DNA from: Sphingomonas sp. H160509
GTDB lineage: Bacteria; Pseudomonadota; Alphaproteobacteria; Sphingomonadales; Sphingomonadaceae
Reading direction: 5' to 3'
DNA length: 64,000 bases
NCBI RefSeq assembly: GCF_024124765.2
Contig: NZ_JAMXSR020000002.1
Span: 3,988,001 to 4,052,000 of the forward strand
Below the pieces are notes generated by a model that saw only the letters and a program-made list of their open reading frames with translations, had not been told where the DNA came from and made no database searches. This document shows, piece after piece, positions 56,388 through 64,000 of the stretch; the stretch's first letter is position 1; the number at the start of each line of letters is the position of its first letter. A program made the position numbers and the translations under genes.

Positions 56388-58862
56388 ATGGCACAACGCT
56401 GGATCGTAGCTGTTGCTGCCGTAGTTTTCGCAGTGATCGGGCCGGCGGTATCCGCGCAACTCACCACGGGTCAGGATAGCGATACCGTTGCCGTTAGGTA
56501 CGAAGCTACCGTCGCCGACGTGAATGCTACGATGTTGATCGATCCTGCCAAGGCATTGCCAAAAGCGGTGGCTGCCGAACACCTTGCTGCGACGATCACC
56601 GACCAGAAGGCCCGTGGTATCGCGATCGCGAAGGCGCAATGGCTCCAGGGGGAATCGTATCTCCGGACGAACGATACCGACAAGGCCGACGCACCGATCC
56701 GCAGTGCGCTTGCCGCGGTAAAGACGTTTCAACCACAATCAAAGCTGCACGCCGACTTGTTGATTTCGATGGGCTGGCTCGACAGTTCGCAAGGCCGCGC
56801 CGGCAGCGCCTTGATCGATTACCAACGGGCGTTTGCGATTTATCGCAGGCTCGGGGATGCGCGTGGACAATCCCGTACCCTGGTCTTCATTGCAATGCTG
56901 TATACCGAGGCCAAAGATCCGGACACGGCGGATAGATATTATCAGCAAGCTCTGGAAATCTATCACGCTGATGCAAATATAGCCGTATCGATTTACAATA
57001 ACAGGGCTTTGGTGCTTGCTCAGGATAAACAGTACAAGAAGGCGGCTGTTCAATTCAAGAAATCGCTCGATTTAGCAACGCAATTGAATAGCAAGAACCT
57101 GCTAGAACTTATCCACATGAATATCGCGCGTGTGCAGCTGGCACTCGGAAATTTGACGATAGCGGACCGTGCCATTGCGAGTGGACGTGCGATTGCCGAC
57201 CCTGCCGATACCAGACTTGCTGGACGTCTTACTGCAACCGCCGCACAATCTGCGCTGCAGCACGGTGACGTACCGCGCGCGCAACGGCTGATCGAAAGCG
57301 CATTCGCGGGAATCAATCCGACGACAACGGACACGGCGTACCGCGATGCTCACCTGACGGCCTATGATATCTTTACGGCGGCAGGCGACTCACCAGCAGC
57401 GCTCGTCCATCTCCAAGCCCTCAAGCGCCTCGACGACGCAGGCACCAAGCTCGCCACCGACACGAAGACCGCGCTGATGGCGGCGCGGTTCGACTTCGCC
57501 AATCAGGAGTTACGGATCAGCCAACTCAAGGCCAGCGAATTGCAGCGCAGCATCGCGTTCGAGCGCACGCAGGCGCGGACCCAGCGGAATATCTTCATCG
57601 CGACGGGCGCGGCGGTCGCGGTCGTTATCGCGCTGTTGGCGATCGGGTTGGTTACGATCCGTCGCAGCCGGGATAAGGTACGCGCTGCCAATGATGACCT
57701 TGCGATCACGAACAGCGCATTGGGCAAGGCACTGGCCGCCAAGACCGAGTTCCTGGCCACGACCAGTCATGAAATTCGGACGCCGCTTAACGGTATTCTG
57801 GGCATGACTCAGGTGATGCTGGCGGACCCGAAGCTTCCGGCGGACATGCGCGATCGGCTTGGGGTGGTGCATGGTGCCGGGATCACGATGCGTGCGCTCG
57901 TCAATGACATCCTGGACATCGCCAAGATGGAAACCGGCAACCTGACGATCGAGGCTGCTGCGTTCGACGTCTGCGCGACAGTGAAGGACGCGGCGCGGAT
58001 GTGGGAGGAGCAGGCGCGCGCGAAAGGCCTTTCCTTCACCGTCGATGTCGGCGGTTGCCCTGCGATGATCATGGGCGACGCCGCACGGGTTCGACAGATC
58101 GTCTTCAATCTCCTGTCGAACGCGCTGAAGTTCACCAAGACGGGCCATGTCGCACTGAGCATCCAGGTCGGCGACGACGACCGGTTGCGTGTTGGCGTCA
58201 CCGATTCCGGTATCGGTATTCCCGCCGACAAGATCGAGGAGATCTTCGAATCGTTCCGTCAGGCCGATGCCGGGACGACACGACAATTCGGTGGCACTGG
58301 CTTGGGACTGTCGATCTGTCGCAATCTGGCGCGGGCCATGGGCGGTGACGTGTCCGTCAGCAGCATCGTGGGGCAGGGGGCGACCTTCACGCTCGTCCTG
58401 CCGCTGGTCCGTGCCGACACGAAGGCGGTCGAGATCGTCGAAACGGAGACGCGACCGGTCACGCTGATCGTCGATCGCAACCCGATCACGCGCAGCATGT
58501 TCAAGACCTTGCTCGCGCCTTGCGGCGGCCCGATCGCCTTCGCGGCGTCGGTCGACGAAGCGGTCACGCGTCTTGCCGATGGCGACATCGCACGCGTGTT
58601 GATCGACGATGCGACGGTGCGTGTCGGCGACGACGCGCTGGGCGGACTGTCGCGGGTTGCCGAGGCGGCGTATATTTCGGGTGCTGAAACGACGTTGCTC
58701 TGGCCTGTTGCCGCAGAGGAAGAGCGTAAGGAACTGCTGGGTACGGGGATCACGCGGGTCGTTGCGAAGCCGGTGAGCGGAGGCACGCTGATTGCGAGAA
58801 TGTTCGATGGATCGGTATCGACCAATGGCGTGAATCCGGACCTTGTATCGCATGCTGCATGA
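56388..58862 (+). CDS. TPR-sensor hybrid histidine kinase with receiver-like tail
   Basis: An 824-residue membrane kinase. Signal peptide (VAVAAVVFAVIGPAVSAQ), a periplasmic TPR region (ADRYYQQALEIYH and similar repeats, about residues 110-330), a membrane helix (IFIATGAAVAVVIALLAIGL), then the kinase: phospho-His in TTSHEIRTPLNGILGM, N-box NLLSNALKFT, VTDSGIGIP and GGTGLGLSICRNL. The C-terminal 150 residues resemble a receiver (LIVDRNPITRSMFKTLL), but the acceptor position reads VLIDDATVR without the usual partner motif, so it may be inactive. It is downstream of the EAL gene and upstream of a stand-alone receiver. Confidence 0.9.
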   Translation: MAQRWIVAVAAVVFAVIGPAVSAQLTTGQDSDTVAVRYEATVADVNATMLIDPAKALPKAVAAEHLAATITDQKARGIAIAKAQWLQGESYLRTNDTDKADAPIRSALAAVKTFQPQSKLHADLLISMGWLDSSQGRAGSALIDYQRAFAIYRRLGDARGQSRTLVFIAMLYTEAKDPDTADRYYQQALEIYHADANIAVSIYNNRALVLAQDKQYKKAAVQFKKSLDLATQLNSKNLLELIHMNIARVQLALGNLTIADRAIASGRAIADPADTRLAGRLTATAAQSALQHGDVPRAQRLIESAFAGINPTTTDTAYRDAHLTAYDIFTAAGDSPAALVHLQALKRLDDAGTKLATDTKTALMAARFDFANQELRISQLKASELQRSIAFERTQARTQRNIFIATGAAVAVVIALLAIGLVTIRRSRDKVRAANDDLAITNSALGKALAAKTEFLATTSHEIRTPLNGILGMTQVMLADPKLPADMRDRLGVVHGAGITMRALVNDILDIAKMETGNLTIEAAAFDVCATVKDAARMWEEQARAKGLSFTVDVGGCPAMIMGDAARVRQIVFNLLSNALKFTKTGHVALSIQVGDDDRLRVGVTDSGIGIPADKIEEIFESFRQADAGTTRQFGGTGLGLSICRNLARAMGGDVSVSSIVGQGATFTLVLPLVRADTKAVEIVETETRPVTLIVDRNPITRSMFKTLLAPCGGPIAFAASVDEAVTRLADGDIARVLIDDATVRVGDDALGGLSRVAEAAYISGAETTLLWPVAAEEERKELLGTGITRVVAKPVSGGTLIARMFDGSVSTNGVNPDLVSHAA

Positions 58863-58925
58863 GGCGTAGAGGCGGCATATGGCCACGATATATCCTCCTT
58901 TGATCTATGTTAAGCGGGGGGTGCG

Positions 58926-59319
58926 GTGAACGTTTTGTTCATCGAGGACGACCGGATGAACCGCCGCGTCGTCAAGGATATGCTCGACGTTGCCGGCGTA
59001 TCGATGGTCGAGGCTGAAAGCGCGGAACGCGGTCTCGAGATCCCTCGATGAACAGGAGTTCGCGATGATCCTTGTCGATCTGCGGATGCCGGGCATGGAT
59101 GGCATCACCGCGATCCAGCATATCCGTGCTCGGGGCGACGCCAAAGCCAAGGTGCCGATCATCGTCGTGACCGCGGATATCGCGCCTGATCTGCGGGAGC
59201 GCTGTCTTGCGGCGGGCGCGGATGACGTTATTTTCAAGCCGGTCGCGATGGATTCTCTGTTCGACGCGATGGGTATGATCCTGGCACGGGGCGCCGACGG
59301 CGACGGCCTGATCGTCTAG
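58926..59319 (+). CDS. Single-domain response regulator, one frame break
   Basis: Receiver-only protein of about 130 residues. FIEDDRMNRRVV acidic pocket, acceptor Asp in MILVDLRMPGMDG, VVTADIAPDL and FKPVAMD. GTG at 58926 is the likely start. The frame breaks near 59042 (CCC; removing one C gives GLEILDEQEF). Its closeness to the hybrid kinase suggests it receives phosphate from it. Its end overlaps the converging methyltransferase by four bases. Confidence 0.85.
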
Positions 59320-60185
59320 GCGTCGCTTTGACCGTGGCGCCCGAGCGCCGCGCCGAGCGATGCAGTCGCGCTGCCGCGTCTCGCTGGCTTGGGCTGAGAC
59401 GGGTCTGGCGACCAGCCGGTCAGGAACACGATCTGGAATGTCTCGTGGGTCCGGCCACGATCATTCGATGCGCTAGCGAAGGCAGCGGCGGTCCGTCCCA
59501 CCGTCGCCGACACGAGAGGCTGGCGCTCGGCCAGGATATTACCCGCCCCCATTCCGCGCAGATCACCGAACAGCCGGCCGAGATCGCGGTACCCGACGTC
59601 GAGCGTTTCGACATCGGCGACGGGCAAGGCGAACCCCGCCCGCATCAGCAGGTCGCCGGCGGATCGCACGTCGATCTGCGGGTGAAGGCGCGCGGCGGGC
59701 CGTTCGCTTTCCGCCGACCTCAGCGCGCTGCGAAGTGCCGGCAAACTCCCCGCACCGACGAACGCACCGAGAAACAGGCCGTCAGGACGCAGCACGCGGC
59801 GGATCAAGGCCAGCGCGCCGGGCAGGTCGTTGACCTGATCGAGTACGCCGGCGCTTACCACGAGATCGAACGACGCATCGGCGAATGGGAGGCGATCCTC
59901 GTCTGCCTGCACGCCGCCTGGCTTGGCAGCAAACGCGAACCCCGCATCGCAGCGCGCCACTCGCGCACCCGGTGGCGCAACGAACGCGCCGTCGAAACAG
60001 CCGAGATCGAGGATGTCGGTAAAGTCTCGCGTTACCGCATCCAGCCGTTCGGCGATTCCGTCGAGCATCGTGGCCCGCAGGAAGTCGTGCTCGGCATAAC
60101 CCGGCGCGGCACGGTCCCGGCGAACACGGCGCGCGGCGCGGTCGAAGATCTCGGGGGCGGAGTTTTCTGAAACGATATCGGACAC
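59316..60185 (-). CDS. SAM-dependent methyltransferase (NDUFAF5/BioC-like)
   Basis: A 289-residue methyltransferase: FDRAARRVRRDRAAPGYAEH near the start, then DILDLGCFDGAF as the SAM-binding loop and DLVVSAGVLDQVNDLPGAL. The N-terminal FDR-RR-RDRAA signature is that of the NDUFAF5 group (complex I assembly factor) and its bacterial relatives. The likely start is GTG at 60185. It is divergent from comF, the usual alphaproteobacterial arrangement. Confidence 0.85.
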   Translation of the reverse strand: MSDIVSENSAPEIFDRAARRVRRDRAAPGYAEHDFLRATMLDGIAERLDAVTRDFTDILDLGCFDGAFVAPPGARVARCDAGFAFAAKPGGVQADEDRLPFADASFDLVVSAGVLDQVNDLPGALALIRRVLRPDGLFLGAFVGAGSLPALRSALRSAESERPAARLHPQIDVRSAGDLLMRAGFALPVADVETLDVGYRDLGRLFGDLRGMGAGNILAERQPLVSATVGRTAAAFASASNDRGRTHETFQIVFLTGWSPDPSQPKPARRGSATASLGAALGRHGQSDA

Positions 60186-60245
60186 GTCTTCGCTTGTGCC
60201 GTGGTCGGTCGCCTCGGACAAGGGCTGGCACTCATGGGGGGCTGG

Positions 60246-60971
60246 ATGAAGATACTCGCCCCGTTCCGCTTCATCGCCGGGATCGCCTTGCCGCCACGGT
60301 GCGCCGGTTGCGGCACGCCGGTTGCCGAGGATCACCGATTTTGCGCGATTTGCTGGACCGGACTGCGGTTCCTGGGGCCGCCCTGGTGCGCCGGCTGCAA
60401 CCAACCTTTCGCATTCGACCGCGGTGACGACGCACGATGTGCGGCATGCCTCGCCGATCCGCCGCGTCATGCCGGCGTCCGTGCGGCCGTCGCGTACGGT
60501 CCGATTGCGCGGACGCTGGCGCTGCGCCTGAAATATGGCGGTCGTATCGCCTTTGCGGAGACCATGGCGCGACAGATGCGGCGCTTGCTGCCGGACGAGG
60601 TCGACTTACTGGTGCCAGTGCCGCTGCACCGCTGGCGAATATGGTCGCGCGGCTTCAACCAGGCGGCGCTGATCGCCGACGCCATCGCGAAGCTGTCGGG
60701 GGTAGGGGCACGATCGCACCGTTCTGACGCGGCCCAGGCGGACAATCTTGTTGCGCGGACTTGGCGGACGACAGCGAGCAAAGGCGGTGTCCGGCGCGTT
60801 CGCGGTTACGGCGCGGGACCGCGTGCGGGGCAGGGCGATCGCGTTGGTGGACGACGTCTACACCAGTGGCGCGACCGCCGACGCGTGTACCCGCGCGCGC
60901 TGCTCAAGGCGGGCGCGCGATCGGTCATGATCCTGTGCTGGGCGCGGGTCTTGCCGGCGTCTGACGATTGA
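60246..60971 (+). CDS. comF: ComF family phosphoribosyltransferase-like protein, two frame breaks
   Basis: A roughly 241-residue protein with an N-terminal double zinc-finger (CAGCGTP, CAICW, CAGCNQ, CAAC) and a phosphoribosyltransferase fold: LVPVPLHRWRIWSRGFNQAA and ALVDDVYTSGATADAC. ComF homologues aid DNA uptake; in many bacteria the role is unknown. Breaks near 60706 (four G; removal gives LSGVGHDRTVLTR) and near 60887 (CGCGCGCG). ATG at 60246 (MKILAPFRF) is preferred. Confidence 0.85.
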   Translation: MKILAPFRFIAGIALPPRCAGCGTPVAEDHRFCAICWTGLRFLGPPWCAGCNQPFAFDRGDDARCAACLADPPRHAGVRAAVAYGPIARTLALRLKYGGRIAFAETMARQMRRLLPDEVDLLVPVPLHRWRIWSRGFNQAALIADAIAKLSGVGARSHRSDAAQADNLVARTWRTTASKGGVRRVRGYGAGPRAGQGDRVGGRRLHQWRDRRRVYPRALLKAGARSVMILCWARVLPASDD

Positions 60972-61003
60972 CAACGGCAAACCGAGACCACATTTCCCGC
61001 TGC

Positions 61004-61258
61004 ATGGCTAAAGTCGAAATCTACACCAAGGCGTTCTGTCCGTATTGCACGCGCGCGCTGAAGCTCCTCGCATCGAAGGGGGTCGAGCCCGAGCAGTTCG
61101 ACGTCACGATGGGGGGCCCGAAGAAGGCCGAGATGGTCGAGCGGTCGGGTGGCCGCATGACCATGCCGCAGGTCTTCATCGACGGAAAGCATATCGGCGG
61201 ATCGGACGATCTGGCCGCACTCGACGCAAACGGTGGCCTCGACGCACTGCTCGCCTGA
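61004..61258 (+). CDS. grxC: Glutaredoxin 3
   Basis: An 84-residue thiol-disulfide oxidoreductase: KAFCPYCTRALKLL active site, MTMPQVFIDGKHIGGSDDL glutathione site. ATG at 61004 (MAKVEIYTK). Its stop overlaps the nitrilase start. Confidence 0.93.
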   Translation: MAKVEIYTKAFCPYCTRALKLLASKGVEPEQFDVTMGGPKKAEMVERSGGRMTMPQVFIDGKHIGGSDDLAALDANGGLDALLA

Positions 61259-62085
61259 TGGCGAAGATCGGCGTCCTCCAGATGACGAGCGGGATCGATC
61301 CCGCCGTCAACGCCGCGACGATTGTCGAAGCGATCGGGACGGCTGCGGAAGCCGGGGCGGAGATGCTGTTTACGCCCGAAATGTCGGGTCTGATCGATCG
61401 CGATCGGGCCCGCGCTGCCAACTCGATCGTCGCCGAGGATAATGACCCGGTGCTGGCGGCCGTCCGTGACGGTGCGGCATCGGCCGGCATTTGGGTCCAC
61501 CTAGGATCGCTTGCGGTACGACGCGCGGACGGTAAATTCGCTAACCGTGGGTTCGTGATCGACCCGAGCGGCGCGATCCGCGCGCGCTACGACAAGCTTC
61601 ATCTGTTCGACGTCGACCTCCCGTCCGGTGAAAGCTGGCGGGAATCGTCAGCCTATGTCGCGGGCGAGACGGCGACGGTCGTTGATACGCCCGCGGGCAA
61701 TCTCGGTACGTCGATCTGCTACGACCTCCGGTTCGCCGACCTTTACCGCGCGTTGAGCGATGCTGGCGCGACAATCCTGTCGGTTCCCGCTGCCTTCACG
61801 CGACCGACCGGCGCAGCGCATTGGGAAATCCTTCTGCGCGCACGGGCGATCGAAGCAGGCGCGTTCGTAATTGCAGCGGCGCAGACCGGCGTTCACGAGG
61901 ACGGACGCGAAACCCACGGCCATTCGCTTGTGATCGATCCATGGGGTGATGTGCTGCTCGACATGGGTGAGGGCGCAGGGCTGGCGTTCGCGGAGATCGA
62001 CCTCGCTCGGATCGAGCAGGTGCGATCGCGTATTCCTGTCCTCGCGCACCGCCGGACGATTCCTCCCGTATCGACCGTCGGTTGA
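61258..62085 (+). CDS. Carbon-nitrogen hydrolase (Nit1/omega-amidase-like)
   Basis: A 275-residue nitrilase-fold amidase. The Glu-Lys-Cys triad is visible in FTPEMSGL, YDKLHLFDVDLP and TSICYDLRFADL. The Nit1 group repairs deaminated glutathione, and its position beside grxC fits. It overlaps grxC by one base and DUF1178 by four. Confidence 0.88.
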   Translation: MAKIGVLQMTSGIDPAVNAATIVEAIGTAAEAGAEMLFTPEMSGLIDRDRARAANSIVAEDNDPVLAAVRDGAASAGIWVHLGSLAVRRADGKFANRGFVIDPSGAIRARYDKLHLFDVDLPSGESWRESSAYVAGETATVVDTPAGNLGTSICYDLRFADLYRALSDAGATILSVPAAFTRPTGAAHWEILLRARAIEAGAFVIAAAQTGVHEDGRETHGHSLVIDPWGDVLLDMGEGAGLAFAEIDLARIEQVRSRIPVLAHRRTIPPVSTVG

Positions 62086-62513
62086 TCGTCTTCGACCTGA
62101 AGTGCGGTGGTGGCCATGTGTTCGAGGCGTGGTTCGGATCCAGCGAAGCGTACGAAAGCCAGCGCACGGCCGGCCATGTCCGCTGTCCGGTCTGCGATGA
62201 CGACACGATCATCAAGGCGGTGATGGCGCCTGCGATCCCGGCCAAGGGCAATAGCAAGCCGGCGCCGCCGACCCCGGAAGCGGTCAAGGCGGCGATGAAG
62301 ATGCTCGCCACGCGGCAGGCCAAGGCTCTCGAGTCCTCGGAATGGGTCGGTACCGCGTTCGCCGACCGCGCCCGCGCGATGCATCTCGGGGACGAGAAAC
62401 AGGCGACCATCCACGGTCAGGCGAGCCTTGAGGAGGCGAAGGCGCTGGTCGACGAAGGCGTTCCGGTCGCCCCGCTGCCCATACCGATCGTTCCGCCGGG
62501 GAAGGTCAACTGA
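62082..62513 (+). CDS. DUF1178 zinc-ribbon-like protein
   Basis: A 143-residue protein of the DUF1178 family, starting with a zinc-ribbon-like LKCGGGHVFEAWF and RCPVCDDD. TTG at 62082 overlaps the nitrilase stop. Function unknown; conserved next to the nitrilase and grxC genes in alphaproteobacteria. Confidence 0.85.
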   Translation: MIVFDLKCGGGHVFEAWFGSSEAYESQRTAGHVRCPVCDDDTIIKAVMAPAIPAKGNSKPAPPTPEAVKAAMKMLATRQAKALESSEWVGTAFADRARAMHLGDEKQATIHGQASLEEAKALVDEGVPVAPLPIPIVPPGKVN

Positions 62514-62532
62514 TCAGCGGCTAACTGCGGGT

Positions 62533-62622
62533 TGGCGGAAGAGGTGGGATTCGAACCCACGGATGAGTTACCCCATCGCTGGTTTTCAAGACCAGTTCCT
62601 TAAACCACTCGGACACTCTTCC
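62533..62622 (-). tRNA. tRNA-Ser (anticodon UGA)
   Basis: A class II tRNA. On the minus strand it begins GGAAGAGTGTCCGAGTGG, has anticodon stem-loop CTGGTCTTGAAAACCAG with UGA anticodon, a long variable arm and T-arm GGGTTCGAATCCC, ending CCTCTTCCG with CCA encoded. Acceptor arms GGAAGAG and CTCTTCC pair fully. Confidence 0.96.
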
Positions 62623-62751
62623 AGCCTGTACCCGGCGAGCCGGGAGGACGGCGTCTAAGCGGAGAGCGTCGGGATCGCAACAGTTGCGATACGCCATCTG
62701 TACGGTTGCATCAGATTGCGCGGAGAGCAGGTGGTCCGCTAGGCTGTTGGC

Positions 62752-63015
62752 ATGGACCTAGACGCGATTTCGCACCACTTCTTCGGCACGACCGACATCG
62801 ATACGCTCAGCCCGGAAGCGCTGGAGGGAGGTCGCGAGCGCGTATCGATCGCGTTCGGCACCGAGCGGGATGCGGGCCGGCGGTTCGCGCTCTGGGCCGT
62901 GTTGCGTGCGACCGGCGACGCGCCCGACCCGATGCGGGCGTTCAAGGATCCGCGGGAACAGCGTGCGGCACAGATGTACGCGTCCGCGATCGGAGCCGTC
63001 GACGCGGACGACTAA
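62752..63015 (+). CDS. Small conserved hypothetical protein
   Basis: An 87-residue acidic protein (MDLDAISHHFFGTTDIDTLS; ends SAIGAVDADD) without membrane segments. Good codon use supports it. The family is not recognised. Confidence 0.6.
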   Translation: MDLDAISHHFFGTTDIDTLSPEALEGGRERVSIAFGTERDAGRRFALWAVLRATGDAPDPMRAFKDPREQRAAQMYASAIGAVDADD

Positions 63016-63019
63016 ATGG

Positions 63020-63175
63020 TCAGGCTGCGCGGCGTTCCAGTAGCGCACGGTCGATCCGCCGGATCAGGTCCGCGATCGGCGGCATGTCACTGTCGCCGCG
63101 GCGCCCGCGAAGCGACGGCTGGTCGATCTGCATACGCTTGCCGAGCAGCGTGAAGACATCCTGTTTGCGTGCCAT
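63020..63175 (-). CDS. Small basic hypothetical protein
   Basis: A 51-residue frame starting MARKQDVFTLLGKRMQIDQP and ending IDRALLERRAA. Charged and helical in outlook; it converges on the preceding small gene with a four-base gap. Function unknown. Confidence 0.45.
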   Translation of the reverse strand: MARKQDVFTLLGKRMQIDQPSLRGRRGDSDMPPIADLIRRIDRALLERRAA

Positions 63176-63335
63176 CGAGTCCGATCCTTTCCGTTGGGTG
63201 GGAGTATGCCGGCCAAGCGTTAACCAAAGGTTCGGCCGCGGTGTCGGACGCGTAAATTAGTTGCGCGCTCCATGATGGCGATACGCAACGCTGGCGCCTG
63301 TCCCGCGTTCTGTGTGACGAAGCTGGCGTACCGCC

Positions 63336-64000
63336 ATGGGTTTCACGGGGAGTCGGCCACTGACCACATATCCAACCGGCTGGACCGTCCTGGAGACCGT
63401 CCGGCACCTCGCCGCGGCATGGGATCAGGACAATTCGCACGAGACATTCCCGGCGGAGCGGATAGCCGACCTCCACGGAGCGGGCGCGCTGGCCGCATTC
63501 AAGACGCTTGGCACGGGCGTGCAGACCGACGCGCTGCTCGACGTTCTGCGCGCGATCGGCGGCGCCGACCTCAGCCTAGGGCGCGTGTTCGAAGGCCATG
63601 TGAACGCCGTCCAGCTCGTCGAGACCTACGGCAACGACGCGCAGCGCAAGGCGCTCGATGCGGATCTCGCGGCGGGCAAGGTCTTCGGCGTCTGGAATAC
63701 CGAACCGGCGCCGGGGCTCGCGATCCACGCCGCAGGCGACGGTCGCTGGACGCTTGATGGCGCGAAGAGCTTTGCGACCGGGGCCGGGCATCTCGATCGC
63801 ATTCTGGTGACGGCGCGCGATGCGAACGGCGACAAGCAGCTCGTGCTGGTCCCGATCGCGGGCGAGACCGCGCGGACCGACAATTCCGGATGGCAGGTGC
63901 GCGGGATGCGCGGCACGTGCAGCGGGCGGTTCGACTTCACCGGTATGGAGATCGGCCGCGAGGGCGTGATCGGTGCGCCGAACGACTATGAACGCGAGCC
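63336..64000 (+). CDS. Acyl-CoA dehydrogenase, 3' end outside window
   Basis: At least 221 residues of an FAD-dependent acyl-CoA dehydrogenase-type protein: TVLETVRHLAAAWDQD, VFEGHVNAVQLVETYGND, VFGVWNTEPAPGLAIH (mid-domain flavin/substrate loop) and LDGAKSFATGAGHLD. The form is that of the group with divergent active sites, including flavin monooxygenase-like members. ATG at 63336 is a provisional start. The catalytic base region lies beyond the right edge. Confidence 0.75.
   Translation, partial: MGFTGSRPLTTYPTGWTVLETVRHLAAAWDQDNSHETFPAERIADLHGAGALAAFKTLGTGVQTDALLDVLRAIGGADLSLGRVFEGHVNAVQLVETYGNDAQRKALDADLAAGKVFGVWNTEPAPGLAIHAAGDGRWTLDGAKSFATGAGHLDRILVTARDANGDKQLVLVPIAGETARTDNSGWQVRGMRGTCSGRFDFTGMEIGREGVIGAPNDYERE

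Noticed and set aside
57510..58886. A 458-residue open frame opposite the hybrid kinase
   Set aside because: The kinase boxes are intact on the plus strand; the minus frame is a GC shadow.

Overview
The window is GC-rich, gene-dense alphaproteobacterial chromosome, most probably from a Sphingomonas-type organism (Sphingomonadales). The evidence is a ChpT-type histidine phosphotransferase, a UPF0262 protein, the ffs-dnaX-ybaB order, a methyltransferase/comF/grxC/nitrilase/DUF1178 block and many GC-rich intergenic hairpin repeats. I see no prophage, insertion sequence, CRISPR array or rRNA operon. One tRNA (Ser-UGA) and one SRP RNA are present.

Layout. 1-5.2 kb: exported hydrolase, MAPEG protein, a polyamine pair (deoxyhypusine-synthase-like protein plus ornithine decarboxylase), threonine dehydratase. 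5.3-8.5 kb: hydrolase, then two tandem cysteine desulfurases and a [2Fe-2S] ferredoxin. 8.6-12 kb: two small basic exported proteins, ffs, dnaX, ybaB. 12-16.3 kb: mtgA, an amine oxidase, rpoH, rluD, a JAMM peptidase. 16.5-22.4 kb: chpT-cheA-cheW-cheY-cheB-cheR. 22.5-26.4 kb: HPP membrane protein, cytidine deaminase, GH25 protein, UPF0262, dnaB. 26.6-30.5 kb: sulfite/siroheme operon (cobA-DUF2849-cysI-DUF934-cysH). 30.7-39.7 kb: astD, selO, hydrolase, SDR, GH130, an orphan Cys-rich protein, a glycosyltransferase and a flavin oxidoreductase. 40-46.5 kb: LysE exporter, lipoprotein, 2-hydroxyacid dehydrogenase, SH3 protein, DUF559 protein, thiolase, prepilin peptidase. 46.6-53 kb: tamA-tamB. 53-59.3 kb: Baeyer-Villiger-type monooxygenase, EAL protein, TPR hybrid kinase, receiver protein. 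59.3-64 kb: methyltransferase, comF, grxC, nitrilase, DUF1178, tRNA-Ser, small genes and a partial acyl-CoA dehydrogenase.

A central caveat: I count roughly 38 single-gene frame breaks in 64 kb, nearly all repaired by removing one base from a G or C run. They hit essential genes (dnaX) and many conserved housekeeping genes alike. The simplest reading is systematic homopolymer insertion error in the assembly, not decay. I therefore annotate these loci as intact genes and give the break positions; an apparent hydrolase-SDR fusion disappears once this is corrected.

The most biologically interesting points are: a palindromic repeat lying in frame inside the amine oxidase gene, with a second copy in an intergenic region; three or more families of intergenic hairpin repeats; a CheA with two CheW-like regions and a receiver-like tail lacking a phospho-acceptor, in an operon headed by ChpT; the ODC/DHS-like pair suggesting homospermidine synthesis; the tandem cysteine desulfurase pair; the c-di-GMP/phosphorelay group at 55-59 kb; and an orphan Cys-rich protein at 36.5 kb. 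I did not find a clearly novel multi-gene system.
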